Shown here: piece by piece, positions 1 through 6,014 of the stretch
Numbering within the stretch: position 1 is the stretch's first letter
Layout: each line of letters begins with the position of its first letter
Source: Oscillospiraceae bacterium
GTDB taxonomy: Bacteria > Bacillota > Clostridia > Oscillospirales > Oscillospiraceae
Reading direction: 5' to 3'
NCBI GenBank assembly: GCA_017620315.1
Contig: JAFZQQ010000194.1
Span: forward strand, 1-7,944
DNA length: 7,944 nucleotides
Program-made: the position numbers and the translations under genes
Notes under the pieces: model-generated
What the model saw: the letters and a program-made list of their open reading frames with translations, nothing else
Told to the model about the DNA's origin: nothing
Database searches by the model: none

Positions 1-120
1 CGCTATCTTGCGGCGTAAAAAGCGGCCGGCAGCCGTAGCTGCCAGCCGAGAAAAAAATTATAGTTTTTCATTGTCCTCTTGACGGGGAGCGGTTCAAATA
101 TCCGCGCTTCCCTTTATTAT
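1..120. other. Non-coding stretch with two small hairpins
   Basis: No supportable gene is visible. Bases 23-48 form an 11-bp stem with one mismatch (core GGCAGC 28-33 against GCTGCC 38-43, loop CGTA). On the minus strand this stem is followed by a short T-run (complement of 16-20), so it could be a weak terminator for minus-strand transcription. Bases 85-92 and 102-112 can pair imperfectly (GGGAGCG against CGCTTCCC with a bulge) ahead of a T/A-rich stretch, which could be a weak plus-strand terminator of a gene ending left of the window. In one frame a short peptide tail ends in TAA at 16-18, so an upstream coding region might end there. None of this is firm. Confidence 0.3.
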
Positions 121-141
121 ATTGATTTTGCCATTCTATAT

Positions 142-172
142 GGTATAATAGCCGCAAAGCGGCTATTATACC
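142..172. repeat. Perfect 14-bp palindrome with 3-base loop
   Basis: GGTATAATAGCCGC (142-155), AAA, then GCGGCTATTATACC (159-172) is a perfect inverted repeat. The left arm contains an extended -10 box (TGGTATAAT, 141-149). A TTGATT at 122-127 with a 16-bp spacer could be its -35, so a plus-strand transcript might start inside this palindrome. There is no T-run after the stem, so it is not a standard intrinsic terminator. It could be a protein-binding site or the end of the structured element. Confidence 0.6.
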
Positions 173-463
173 TCAGACTGTCAAAGAATGCCCCGCAGGG
201 TTTGCCGCCCGCAGGCGGCAAATGAACTTGATCGTATTTTCCACCGACACGCGCGGGGGAAAATACACCTTGCACGGAGTGGAAACAGCCGAAGCGCCGC
301 CAGCGGCGGATGAAGCGAGGCTGTTTCGAGGCAGCGGCACGATTGTCGTGCCAGACTTGGCGCGACAATCGTAATGCCGCAACGGTGACAGGTGCGCCTT
401 CGGCGTGCGGGAAGCGCAGTGAATTCCTCTCAAAAAGTGGCGCAAGACGCTTTTTTGACATTG

Positions 464-472
464 TGGTATAAT
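464..472 (+). promoter_or_regulatory. Extended -10 promoter for the epimerase gene
   Basis: TGGTATAAT (464-472) matches an extended -10 box (TGn followed by the consensus TATAAT), 36 bases upstream of the TTG start at 509. The nearby TTGACA (455-460) is only 6 bases from TATAAT, too close to serve as its -35. The promoter therefore probably relies on the extended -10. The predicted transcript start, near 479, leaves a leader of about 30 bases carrying the ribosome site. The box lies inside the right end of the structured element. Confidence 0.55.
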
Positions 473-493
473 AACCTCAAATGTGTTTTTGCC

Positions 494-500
494 GGGAGAG
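494..500 (+). promoter_or_regulatory. Ribosome binding site that fixes the TTG start
   Basis: GGGAGAG ends 8 bases before TTG at 509. It supports the TTG start over the upstream in-frame ATG at 392, which lies in the non-coding element, and over the ATG at 521, which would remove part of the first beta strand. Confidence 0.6.
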
Positions 501-508
501 ATAAAAGC

Positions 509-1624
509 TTGAAAAAGATCATGTTCTGCTTTGGGACGAGACCCGAGGCAATAAAAATGTGTCCGCTGATCATCGAGACTAAAAAGAGACCGGGGCTTGA
601 GACGGTCGTCTGCGTCAGCGCGCAGCACCGCCAGATGCTCGATCAGGTGCTGGATGCGTTCGGCGTCGTGCCTGACTATGACCTCAATATCATGAAGGAC
701 AGGCAGACGCTTTTCGATATCACCACCAATGTGCTCAACGGGATAAAAGGCGTGTTGGAGGAGGTCAGGCCCGACATCGTGCTCGTTCACGGGGACACCT
801 CGACGACCTTTGTGATGGCGCTTGCCTGCTTTTATTTGCAGATACCCGTGGGACACGTTGAGGCGGGACTTCGCACATACAATATCTACTCGCCCTATCC
901 CGAGGAGTTCAATCGCGAGGCTGTGAGCGTGATAAGCCGCTACAACTTCGCGCCGACACCGCTTGCCAGAGACAATCTCCTGCGCGAGGGCAGGGCGGCA
1001 GAGAACATCTACGTTACCGGCAACACGGTGATCGACGCCATGCGCCATACCGTGCGCGAGGATTATTCACATCCCGAGCTTGACTGGGTGGGCGGCAACA
1101 AGCTTATTTTCATTACGGCGCACCGCCGCGAAAATCTCGGCGAGCCGATGCACCGCATGTTCAGAGCCATACGCCGCGTGCTGGACGAGCACCCCGACTG
1201 CAGGGCGGTCTATCCCATACACATGAACCCGGCGGTCAGAGAGGCCGCCGAAGCGGAGCTCGGAGACTGCGACAGGATACACATAATCGAGCCGATCGAG
1301 GTCTTCGACTGCCACAACTTTGAGGCGAGAGCCTACCTTTGCCTTACCGACTCCGGCGGCATACAGGAGGAGTGCCCGACCTACGGCGTGCCCGTGCTCG
1401 TCATGCGGGACACGACCGAGAGACCGGAGGGCGTCGACGCCGGAACGCTCAAACTCGTCGGCACAGACGAGGAGACGATCTACTCCGCCTTCAGGCTGCT
1501 GTTGGAGAACAGCGACGAGTATGAGCGCATGAGCCGCGCCTGCAACCCCTACGGCGACGGACATGCCTGCGAGCGCATTGCCGATATACTGGAGGGCAGA
1601 CCGTATACTCCGTGGGAGCCCTGA
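509..1624 (+). CDS. wecB: UDP-N-acetylglucosamine 2-epimerase, non-hydrolysing
   Basis: This cytoplasmic enzyme interconverts UDP-GlcNAc and UDP-ManNAc, giving ManNAc units for teichoic-acid linkage units, capsule or other surface glycans. The 371-residue length is normal for the family. Visible family motifs are GTRPEAIKM (9-17), VSAQHRQMLDQVL (36-48), VHGDTSTT (93-100), GHVEAGLRT (115-123), PYPEEFNR (129-136), GNTVIDA (171-177), TAHRREN (203-209), DSGGIQEE (281-288) and VMRDTTERPE (298-307). These cover the two GT-B-like Rossmann domains, the catalytic acidic residues and the His/Arg nucleotide-binding loop of the family. The chosen TTG start reads (M)KKIMFCFGTRPEA, as in known homologues, and has a good ribosome site. 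The gene stands alone between its own promoter and a strong terminator, so it seems monocistronic. It is probably a host gene. Phage cargo cannot be excluded, but the gene is intact and looks ordinary. Confidence 0.96.
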   Translation: MKKIMFCFGTRPEAIKMCPLIIETKKRPGLETVVCVSAQHRQMLDQVLDAFGVVPDYDLNIMKDRQTLFDITTNVLNGIKGVLEEVRPDIVLVHGDTSTTFVMALACFYLQIPVGHVEAGLRTYNIYSPYPEEFNREAVSVISRYNFAPTPLARDNLLREGRAAENIYVTGNTVIDAMRHTVREDYSHPELDWVGGNKLIFITAHRRENLGEPMHRMFRAIRRVLDEHPDCRAVYPIHMNPAVREAAEAELGDCDRIHIIEPIEVFDCHNFEARAYLCLTDSGGIQEECPTYGVPVLVMRDTTERPEGVDAGTLKLVGTDEETIYSAFRLLLENSDEYERMSRACNPYGDGHACERIADILEGRPYTPWEP

Positions 1625-1640
1625 AGAACGAACCATACAA

Positions 1641-1680
1641 ACAGACTCTCGGGATAATTATTCCGGGAGCCTGTTTTTTT
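1641..1680 (+). terminator. Intrinsic terminator of the epimerase gene
   Basis: ACAG-A-CTCTCGGGAT (1641-1655) pairs with ATTCCGGGAG-C-CTGT (1660-1674) with one mismatch and two G-T pairs, closing on a 4-base loop, and is followed by a run of seven T (1674-1680). It begins 16 bases after the stop codon. It should isolate the epimerase transcript from the phage operon downstream. Confidence 0.9.
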
Positions 1681-1834
1681 ACATCCATACGGTAACTTAT
1701 TGCTGTACTTAGACTGCGATAGGTGGATGCGAGAAGTCTGACGGAGAGACTTGAATACGGCGTACTGTAACTCGTTAAACACGCTAAGTTAAACGCAAAT
1801 TTAATTATTTGACGAAACATGTCGAAAAAATTTT

Positions 1835-1848
1835 AGAACAAATATTCT
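1835..1848. promoter_or_regulatory. Possible LexA (SOS) box
   Basis: AGAACAAATATTCT resembles the Gram-positive LexA site GAAC-N4-GTTC, with ATTC in place of GTTC in the second half. It sits just upstream of the -35 of the phage promoter, a plausible place for DNA-damage control of a prophage. The match is imperfect, in AT-rich DNA where chance matches are common. Confidence 0.25.
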
Positions 1849-1856
1849 ATAAACGC

Positions 1857-1885
1857 TTGACAAGTTACGAAATGTGTGTTACACT
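1857..1885 (+). promoter_or_regulatory. Promoter of the phage packaging and head operon
   Basis: TTGACA (1857-1862) is a perfect -35. After exactly 17 bases comes TACACT (1880-1885), a 4/6 match to the -10 consensus, strengthened by TG at 1877-1878 (extended -10). Transcription would start near 1892, about 140 bases before the first gene. GTTAC half-sites at 1864-1868, 1878-1882 and inverted at 1890-1894 overlap it and could bind a regulator. Confidence 0.7.
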
Positions 1886-1950
1886 CGGCGTAACCTAAAA
1901 AGATACGAACGCGAGATCAATGGGTGGTCGGGGCTGCGATCCTGTGATTT

Positions 1951-1970
1951 GTTCCCGCCAGGGCGGGGAC
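1951..1970 (+). other. Leader hairpin upstream of the first phage gene
   Basis: GTTCCCGCC (1951-1959) pairs with GGCGGGGAC (1962-1970), including one G-T pair. The innermost pair must open to give a workable loop. No T-run follows. It lies in the untranslated leader and could affect RNA stability or translation, but nothing shows a specific function. Confidence 0.4.
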
Positions 1971-2030
1971 CATAGCTTGAGAGGACGCGCATGGGGGATC
2001 TGGCGGACAAACGAAAGGGGGGAGAAGGAC

Positions 2031-2282
2031 ATGCCCGGAAAAAAGAAGTCCGCGGAGGACGACGACGCGAGGCTTACAAAGGGGGAGATCATAAAGGAGT
2101 ATCTTGCGGTCTACAACAAGTGCATGACAGACGACCCGAAGTCCTTCGACGCAAAGGGGGCGCTGAGCGCGCTTGACCAGATAAGCAGAATGCTTGGGCT
2201 GGACACGCCGGAAGGAAGCGATCCCGATGCGGGAAGGGTGATACTGACGATTGCGGACGAGGTGGGCGGGCGTGGCGATTGA
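2031..2282 (+). CDS. Putative short terminase small subunit
   Basis: This 83-residue, charged protein lies directly before the large terminase and overlaps its start by 11 bases, the usual place for the small terminase subunit that recognises viral DNA and regulates packaging. The start at ATG 2031 has GGGGGGAG just upstream (2017-2024). An in-frame ATG at 1920 would add a glycine/arginine-rich stretch read from the leader and has no good ribosome site. The N-terminus is lysine- and acid-rich (GKKKSAEDDD). The segment from about residue 16 to 54 (LTKGEIIKEY to ISRMLGL) looks helical, and its AKGALSALDQISRMLGL stretch resembles the oligomerisation helices of small terminases. The N-terminal helix-turn-helix common in the family is not apparent and the length is short. 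The assignment rests mostly on position. Confidence 0.6.
   Translation: MPGKKKSAEDDDARLTKGEIIKEYLAVYNKCMTDDPKSFDAKGALSALDQISRMLGLDTPEGSDPDAGRVILTIADEVGGRGD
2259..2264 (+). promoter_or_regulatory. Ribosome binding site that fixes the GTG start of the large terminase
   Basis: GAGGTG lies 7 bases before GTG at 2272, inside the end of the preceding gene. It supports GTG over the ATG at 2251, which is upstream of this site and would add seven unconserved residues. Confidence 0.6.
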
Positions 2283-3630
2283 AATCAAATATCCGCAGCC
2301 CCAGCCGAAGCAGGAGCTGTTTTTCTCCGCGAGGGAGAGATACGTCTGCTACGGCGGGGCGCGCGGCGGCGGAAAGAGCTGGTGCGTCAGGCACAAGGCG
2401 GTGCTGATGGCGGCGAGATACGCCGGGATACGCATGCTCATCCTGCGGCGGACGCTTGTTGAGCTGAGGGAGAACCACATTAGGCCGATGCGCGCCATGC
2501 TCAAGGGCGTCGCGGACTACAGGGCGACAGACAAGACCTTTGAGTTCCCTAACGGAAGCCTGATCGTTTTCGGCTACTGTGACGGCGAGAGCGACGTCGA
2601 CCAGTATCAGGGCCAGGAGTACGACGTCATCTTTATGGACGAGGCGACGCACTTTACCGAGTACCAGTACGCGACGCTGACCGCGTGCCTGCGCGGCGCA
2701 AATGATTTCCCGAAGCGCATGTATCTCACCTGCAATCCCGGAGGGCCGGGGCATGCCTGGGTGAAGCGGCTTTTCATCGACCGTGACTTTCGCGAGGGAG
2801 AGCGCCCGGAGGACTATGTGTTCATTCCGGCGAAGGTAACGGACAACCGCGTGCTGATGGAGAAGGACCCGGAGTACGTCAGAAGGCTCGACAATCTGCC
2901 GAGAGGACTGCGCGAGGCTTGGCGAGATGGGAAATGGGACGTCTTTGTCGGGCAGTTTTTTACGGAATGGGACAGGGACAGGCATGTCGTCGAGGCCTTT
3001 CAGCCGCCTTCGTGGTGGCGGTGGTACGTCACGATGGACTACGGACTCGACATGCTGGCTGCGCTGCTCATCGGTGTGGACGAAAAGGGCGACGCCTATG
3101 TCGTGGGCGAGGTCTACGAGGGACGCGACCTCGGCGACGGACACGACGGGCTCATCGTCAGCGAGGCGGCAAAGGCGGTGATCGAGCTTGCGGGAGAACG
3201 TGTGATCACCGCATACCTTGCGCCGCCGGACCTCTGGAACGCGCGACAGGAGACCGGCAGGAGCGTTGCGGATATATTTGCCGAGCATGGCGTCTATCTC
3301 ACAAGGACGAGCAACGACCGCGTGGACGGATGGATGGCGGTAAAGGAATGGCTCAAGCCGCGCATCTGCGAGGACGGGGCGGAGCGGCCGCGGCTGAGGT
3401 TCTTTCCGAACTGCCGCAATATCATCCGCACGCTGCCGCTTTTGCAGTACGATGAGCGCCGCCCAAACGACGTGAGCAATTCACCGCACGAGCTGACGCA
3501 TGCGCCGGACGCGCTGAGGGGCTTTTGCGTGTACCGCACGATTAAAGGAAATGAGCCCGCGGCGCAGACAAGGGTAAAGCTTATAGACCGGCTTGAGCCG
3601 AAAAGCAAAAGGAGGAGAACAAGAACATGA
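2272..3630 (+). CDS. terL: Phage terminase large subunit (ATPase and nuclease)
   Basis: This motor docks on the portal vertex, pumps DNA into the procapsid with ATP and cuts the concatemer. The 452-residue length is typical. The N-terminal ATPase shows Walker A GGARGGGKS (28-36), Walker B VIFMDE (119-124, catalytic Glu 124) and the coupling motif CNPGG (154-158). The C-terminal RNase H-like nuclease starts near MDYG (255-258, Asp 256). Further likely metal-binding acids are in VVGEVYE (277-283), PPD (318-320) and HAPDALR (410-416, Asp 413). The C-terminal tail is basic (KSKRRRTRT). The GTG start is chosen for its ribosome site. It overlaps the preceding gene by 11 bases and the portal gene by four (ATGA), which suggests translational coupling. 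All motifs look intact. Confidence 0.95.
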   Translation: MAIEIKYPQPQPKQELFFSARERYVCYGGARGGGKSWCVRHKAVLMAARYAGIRMLILRRTLVELRENHIRPMRAMLKGVADYRATDKTFEFPNGSLIVFGYCDGESDVDQYQGQEYDVIFMDEATHFTEYQYATLTACLRGANDFPKRMYLTCNPGGPGHAWVKRLFIDRDFREGERPEDYVFIPAKVTDNRVLMEKDPEYVRRLDNLPRGLREAWRDGKWDVFVGQFFTEWDRDRHVVEAFQPPSWWRWYVTMDYGLDMLAALLIGVDEKGDAYVVGEVYEGRDLGDGHDGLIVSEAAKAVIELAGERVITAYLAPPDLWNARQETGRSVADIFAEHGVYLTRTSNDRVDGWMAVKEWLKPRICEDGAERPRLRFFPNCRNIIRTLPLLQYDERRPNDVSNSPHELTHAPDALRGFCVYRTIKGNEPAAQTRVKLIDRLEPKSKRRRTRT

Positions 3631-5468
3631 GCTTTTTTAAGAGAACGCCCGTGCCAAAGGAGCTTGAGAGAGGGCGGATCTACGATTATTCGACGAGCGA
3701 GGGGCGTATTGCCACGGCGGAGTGGCTGTTTCAGCAGGCAAAGGACGAGCGTGCGGTGCGCGAGGCGGAATGGCGGAGATACAACGACTATTACAACTTT
3801 GCGCACGACGCAGCGCGCGAAATGGCGGAGTCCTTCGAGGACAGCGGGCTTCCGTGGACGCCCGCCTGCGTGCCCGACCCGTACATCATGGTCGAGAGCC
3901 AGATAGATCCGGAGCTGCCGCAGCCGGAGTTCCACGGGCGCGACGACGATCTGGACAGCGTCAGGGCGCATGAGCGTGAGCTGGCGGTCAGGTACATCGT
4001 TGAGGAAAACAGGCTCGGCGACCTGAACACATCGAACGAGCGTCGGCTGCGCAAGTTAGGCGACGCCTTCTGGAAGGCGTACTGGGACGAGACCATGCCC
4101 TGCGGCGACCGGCGCGGTAACATCCGCGTCAGAGATATCGCGCCGCAGGATATCTATCCCGACCCCACGGCGGGAGCGGAGGGTCTGCAGGCGGGCGAAT
4201 ACGTCTTCTATGTCTACACGATGCACAAGCTCAAATTCTGGCGGCTCTATCACGACGAGCTGACAAAACGGGACAAGGTGCTTGACGACGTTGTATCGGC
4301 GGTCAACTACCGTGAAATGGACGATGCGCTGGAGCTGTACACGCAGTCTACGGCATCACGGGACGACCTTGTTCAGATACTGGAGTTCTGGTACAGGCAG
4401 CCCTTTGACACAAAGGATGCGCCGGCGGGCGCTGTCGGTTGCAGCATACAGGCGGGCGGCCTGGAGCTGCGGCACATACCAAACTATTGGGAGAAGACAG
4501 GCAGGCAGTGCGAGCTGTTCCCGTTCGTGCATTACTGGTGTATCCGCGACGAGACGCAGTTCTGGAACCGCAGCGAGCTTGAGCCGATACTTTCCCTTGT
4601 GGACGCGGCGGACCGCGAGCTGGCCACGGGCCTATTCAACGACGCGATGATGGCGAACGACGTCATCATCATGGAGGACGGCGCGCTTGCTCCGGGAGAA
4701 GAACTGACGAATGTGCCCGGCGCGGTGGTAAAGGTGAACCAGGGGCGCGGCGGAGGCATCGCGAGGCTCGGCGGTCTCAGCGACGGCATCAAGAGCGTCA
4801 ATATGGTGGAATGGCTGCTCGGCCAGATACAGCGCGCGAACAGAAACTACGACTCGAACAACGGGCGCGAGACCGCGCGCGTGACGACCGCGAGCGGGCT
4901 GCTGCAGCTGCGAAGTGACGCTCAGGCGCAGACGCAGATTAAGACCGCGGACAGAAACGCGGGTTTCTGCCGACTCTATGAGCTTTTGGACTGGCTTGCG
5001 CTGGAGTTTTTCGACGACGACAGACTGCTTTACATAGGCGCGAAGCGAAGCGGAGAAGGCGGTGAAAGCGTCGTATTCAACAGTGGGAACTACGCGCGTG
5101 TTATACCGGAGATCAAAGACCCGGTCACGGGCGAGACCGTGCGCATGGAAAGCTTATATTATCCCAGAGTGGACGTGACTGTCACCTGCGGGGACGCAAT
5201 ATCGAAGACTCCCGGCGCCACCGTTGAGCTGCTCGATAAGCTGGCGGCAACGCAGGTGACAGAGGACAACTGGAAGCTTCTCGCGGCTATGCTGGATTAT
5301 CTGGACGTTCCGCAGAAGCATGAGATCGCCGACGGTTGGCGTGAGAAATTCGACGCGGCAGCGCGGCAGAGCACACAAGGGTCGACGCGGCGTGGGAACG
5401 GAATGCCCGAGCCTGTTCCTTACGGCGTTGATATAAATGGAGAAGGGGGTATGGTTTATGGACTATGA
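3627..5468 (+). CDS. Phage portal protein
   Basis: The portal forms the dodecameric ring at one capsid vertex, through which DNA enters and to which terminase and neck proteins bind. The 613-residue protein follows the large terminase with an ATGA overlap and an AGGAGG site at 3610-3615. Recognisable portal-type features are the DIAPQDIYPDPTA segment (170-182), a long helical stretch LSLVDAADRELATGLFNDAMM (about 322-342), a glycine-rich loop NQGRGGG (371-377), and TTASGLLQLRSDAQAQ (420-435) leading to a long helix before residue 462, as seen in P22-like portals. The C-terminal 35 residues are glycine/serine-rich and probably flexible. Length and pattern suggest a P22-like rather than an HK97-like portal. 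This subfamily is inferred from general pattern, not a search. Confidence 0.88.
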   Translation: MSFFKRTPVPKELERGRIYDYSTSEGRIATAEWLFQQAKDERAVREAEWRRYNDYYNFAHDAAREMAESFEDSGLPWTPACVPDPYIMVESQIDPELPQPEFHGRDDDLDSVRAHERELAVRYIVEENRLGDLNTSNERRLRKLGDAFWKAYWDETMPCGDRRGNIRVRDIAPQDIYPDPTAGAEGLQAGEYVFYVYTMHKLKFWRLYHDELTKRDKVLDDVVSAVNYREMDDALELYTQSTASRDDLVQILEFWYRQPFDTKDAPAGAVGCSIQAGGLELRHIPNYWEKTGRQCELFPFVHYWCIRDETQFWNRSELEPILSLVDAADRELATGLFNDAMMANDVIIMEDGALAPGEELTNVPGAVVKVNQGRGGGIARLGGLSDGIKSVNMVEWLLGQIQRANRNYDSNNGRETARVTTASGLLQLRSDAQAQTQIKTADRNAGFCRLYELLDWLALEFFDDDRLLYIGAKRSGEGGESVVFNSGNYARVIPEIKDPVTGETVRMESLYYPRVDVTVTCGDAISKTPGATVELLDKLAATQVTEDNWKLLAAMLDYLDVPQKHEIADGWREKFDAAARQSTQGSTRRGNGMPEPVPYGVDINGEGGMVYGL

Positions 5469-6009
5469 CGAGAAAGCCGGGCAGACGACGCCGGACGCAG
5501 ACGTCGGCTCCGACGGCACAGAGGAGGACCTTGAGCGCGGCGACTTCGACATGGTGGACAGCGAGCGGAGCGGAGATGCTGACAACGCGGAAGAAACGAA
5601 GGGAGGTGAGGAAAATGCCGCAAAAGGCGTCAGAGTAAAACAGTTCCCTGCTGCGACGGGTGAGCAGCTCAGGTTTATCCAAAGGGACGTTGCGGATTTT
5701 GTCGCAAGGCATCCCGGCTTCGGGCCCGATGAGCTTTCGGCGCTTGAGAACAATTCGCGCTTCCGCCAGTTCTGCGGCACGCGCTTCGGAAGGGAGCCGC
5801 TCTCGGAGCTCTACGAAGACTATGTGTCTGTCGTCGGCAGTGCCGGCAAGGCTGCGGTCAGCAAGGCGGAGAGAAGAGCGGCGCGCTCCACGGGCGGAGG
5901 CAGCGCCGCGGGCGGCGCGCTGACTCCTGCGCAGCGCGATGTGCTCAACGAATGGAATGCTGAGCATCCGGAAATGAAAATGACGGCAAAAGAATTTTTG
6001 AGGAGGTAA
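5458..6009 (+). CDS. Putative head scaffolding protein
   Basis: This 183-residue protein sits between portal and coat, where scaffolding genes usually lie. The first 60 residues are very acidic and low in complexity (many Asp, Glu, Gly, Thr). The middle (about 68-125, from QFPAATGEQLRFI to YEDYVSVVG) looks helical, and there follow a Gly/Ala-rich linker (about 142-157) and a basic helical end (MTAKEFLRR). An acidic start with a helical, basic C-terminus fits scaffolds that bind coat protein and leave before maturation. ATG 5458 is chosen for AAGGGGG at 5443-5449. An in-frame ATG at 5437 lacks such a site. The gene overlaps the portal by 11 bases. A strong out-of-frame ribosome site lies inside at 5602-5609. 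A minor structural protein is an alternative. Confidence 0.6.
   Translation: MDYDEKAGQTTPDADVGSDGTEEDLERGDFDMVDSERSGDADNAEETKGGEENAAKGVRVKQFPAATGEQLRFIQRDVADFVARHPGFGPDELSALENNSRFRQFCGTRFGREPLSELYEDYVSVVGSAGKAAVSKAERRAARSTGGGSAAGGALTPAQRDVLNEWNAEHPEMKMTAKEFLRR
5602..5638 (+). other. Strong internal ribosome site with a 7-codon out-of-frame ORF
   Basis: GGAGGTGA (5602-5609) is followed by ATG at 5615, in the +1 frame of the scaffold-like gene. The mini-ORF reads MPQKASE and stops at TAA 5636-5638. Spacing is suitable for initiation. It may be chance, a translational pause site or the relic of an older gene start. Confidence 0.35.
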
Positions 6010-6014
6010 TTGTT

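Larger units (their letters stand above)
142..476. repeat. Highly structured intergenic element with imperfect terminal inverted repeats (MITE-like or structured RNA candidate)
   Basis: The left end reads GGCTATTATACC at 161-172 followed by TGTCAAA at 178-184. The right end, read on the minus strand, is GGTTATTATACC (476-465) followed by TGTCAAAA (460-453). The two ends are therefore inverted copies that differ mainly in a 4-6 base spacer. An outer copy, GGTATAATAGCC (142-153), turns the left end into a full palindrome. Between the ends lies a run of hairpins: TTTGCCGCC/GGCGGCAAA (201-209 with 214-222), GTATTTTCC/GGAAAATAC (234-242 with 258-266), GAAACAGCC/GGCTGTTTC (282-290 with 319-327) enclosing CGCCGC/GCGGCG (295-300 with 303-308), and GGCACGA/TCGTGCC (336-342 with 346-352). 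The last competes with a longer pairing of ACGATTGTCG (339-348) with CGACAATCGT (363-372). No transposase or believable reading frame lies inside. It resembles a mobile non-autonomous repeat or a structured leader. Its copy number cannot be judged here. Confidence 0.55.
1681..2030. other. AT-rich intergenic control region, likely host-prophage boundary
   Basis: No gene is supported here. The stretch is clearly AT-richer than both flanks up to about 1910. It carries GTTAAAC direct repeats (1774-1780, 1788-1794), a LexA-like box (1835-1848), a promoter (1857-1885) overlaid with GTTAC half-sites (1864-1868, 1878-1882, and inverted GTAAC 1890-1894), and a leader of about 140 bases with a hairpin at 1951-1970. 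If the phage is integrated, its left attachment site should fall between the terminator and the promoter. A core att sequence cannot be identified without the other end. Confidence 0.5.

Noticed and set aside
455..472. TTGACA plus TATAAT as a standard promoter pair
   Set aside because: The spacer is only 6 bases, whereas sigma-70 type promoters need about 17. Only the extended -10 box is retained as promoter evidence.
142..476. CRISPR array or tRNA cluster as an explanation for the repeated hairpins
   Set aside because: The hairpins differ from one another, with no regular repeat-spacer pattern. No cloverleaf with the TTCGA-type T-loop is visible.
392..508. In-frame upstream extension of the epimerase to ATG 392
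   Set aside because: The added 39 residues are read from the hairpin-rich element, cross the promoter and do not look like the family, whose proteins begin a few residues before GTRPE. The TTG at 509 has a good ribosome site.
173..1048. Long minus-strand open frame (291 codons) over the element and the epimerase
   Set aside because: It is antisense to a clearly conserved enzyme and has no recognisable domain. Long shadow frames are common in GC-rich coding DNA.
1991..2176. Small ORF starting at ATG 1991 with a weak ribosome site
   Set aside because: It overlaps the small terminase candidate in another frame and gives a Gly/Arg/Lys-rich product typical of a shadow frame.
2089..3288. Minus-strand open frame of 399 codons
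   Set aside because: It lies fully antisense to the large terminase with its intact motifs. The translated product is Arg/Pro/His-rich and low in sense.
5287..5967. Minus-strand open frame of 226 codons over the portal end and scaffold-like gene
   Set aside because: It is antisense to two consecutive genes with good ribosome sites and phage context. No domain is recognisable.
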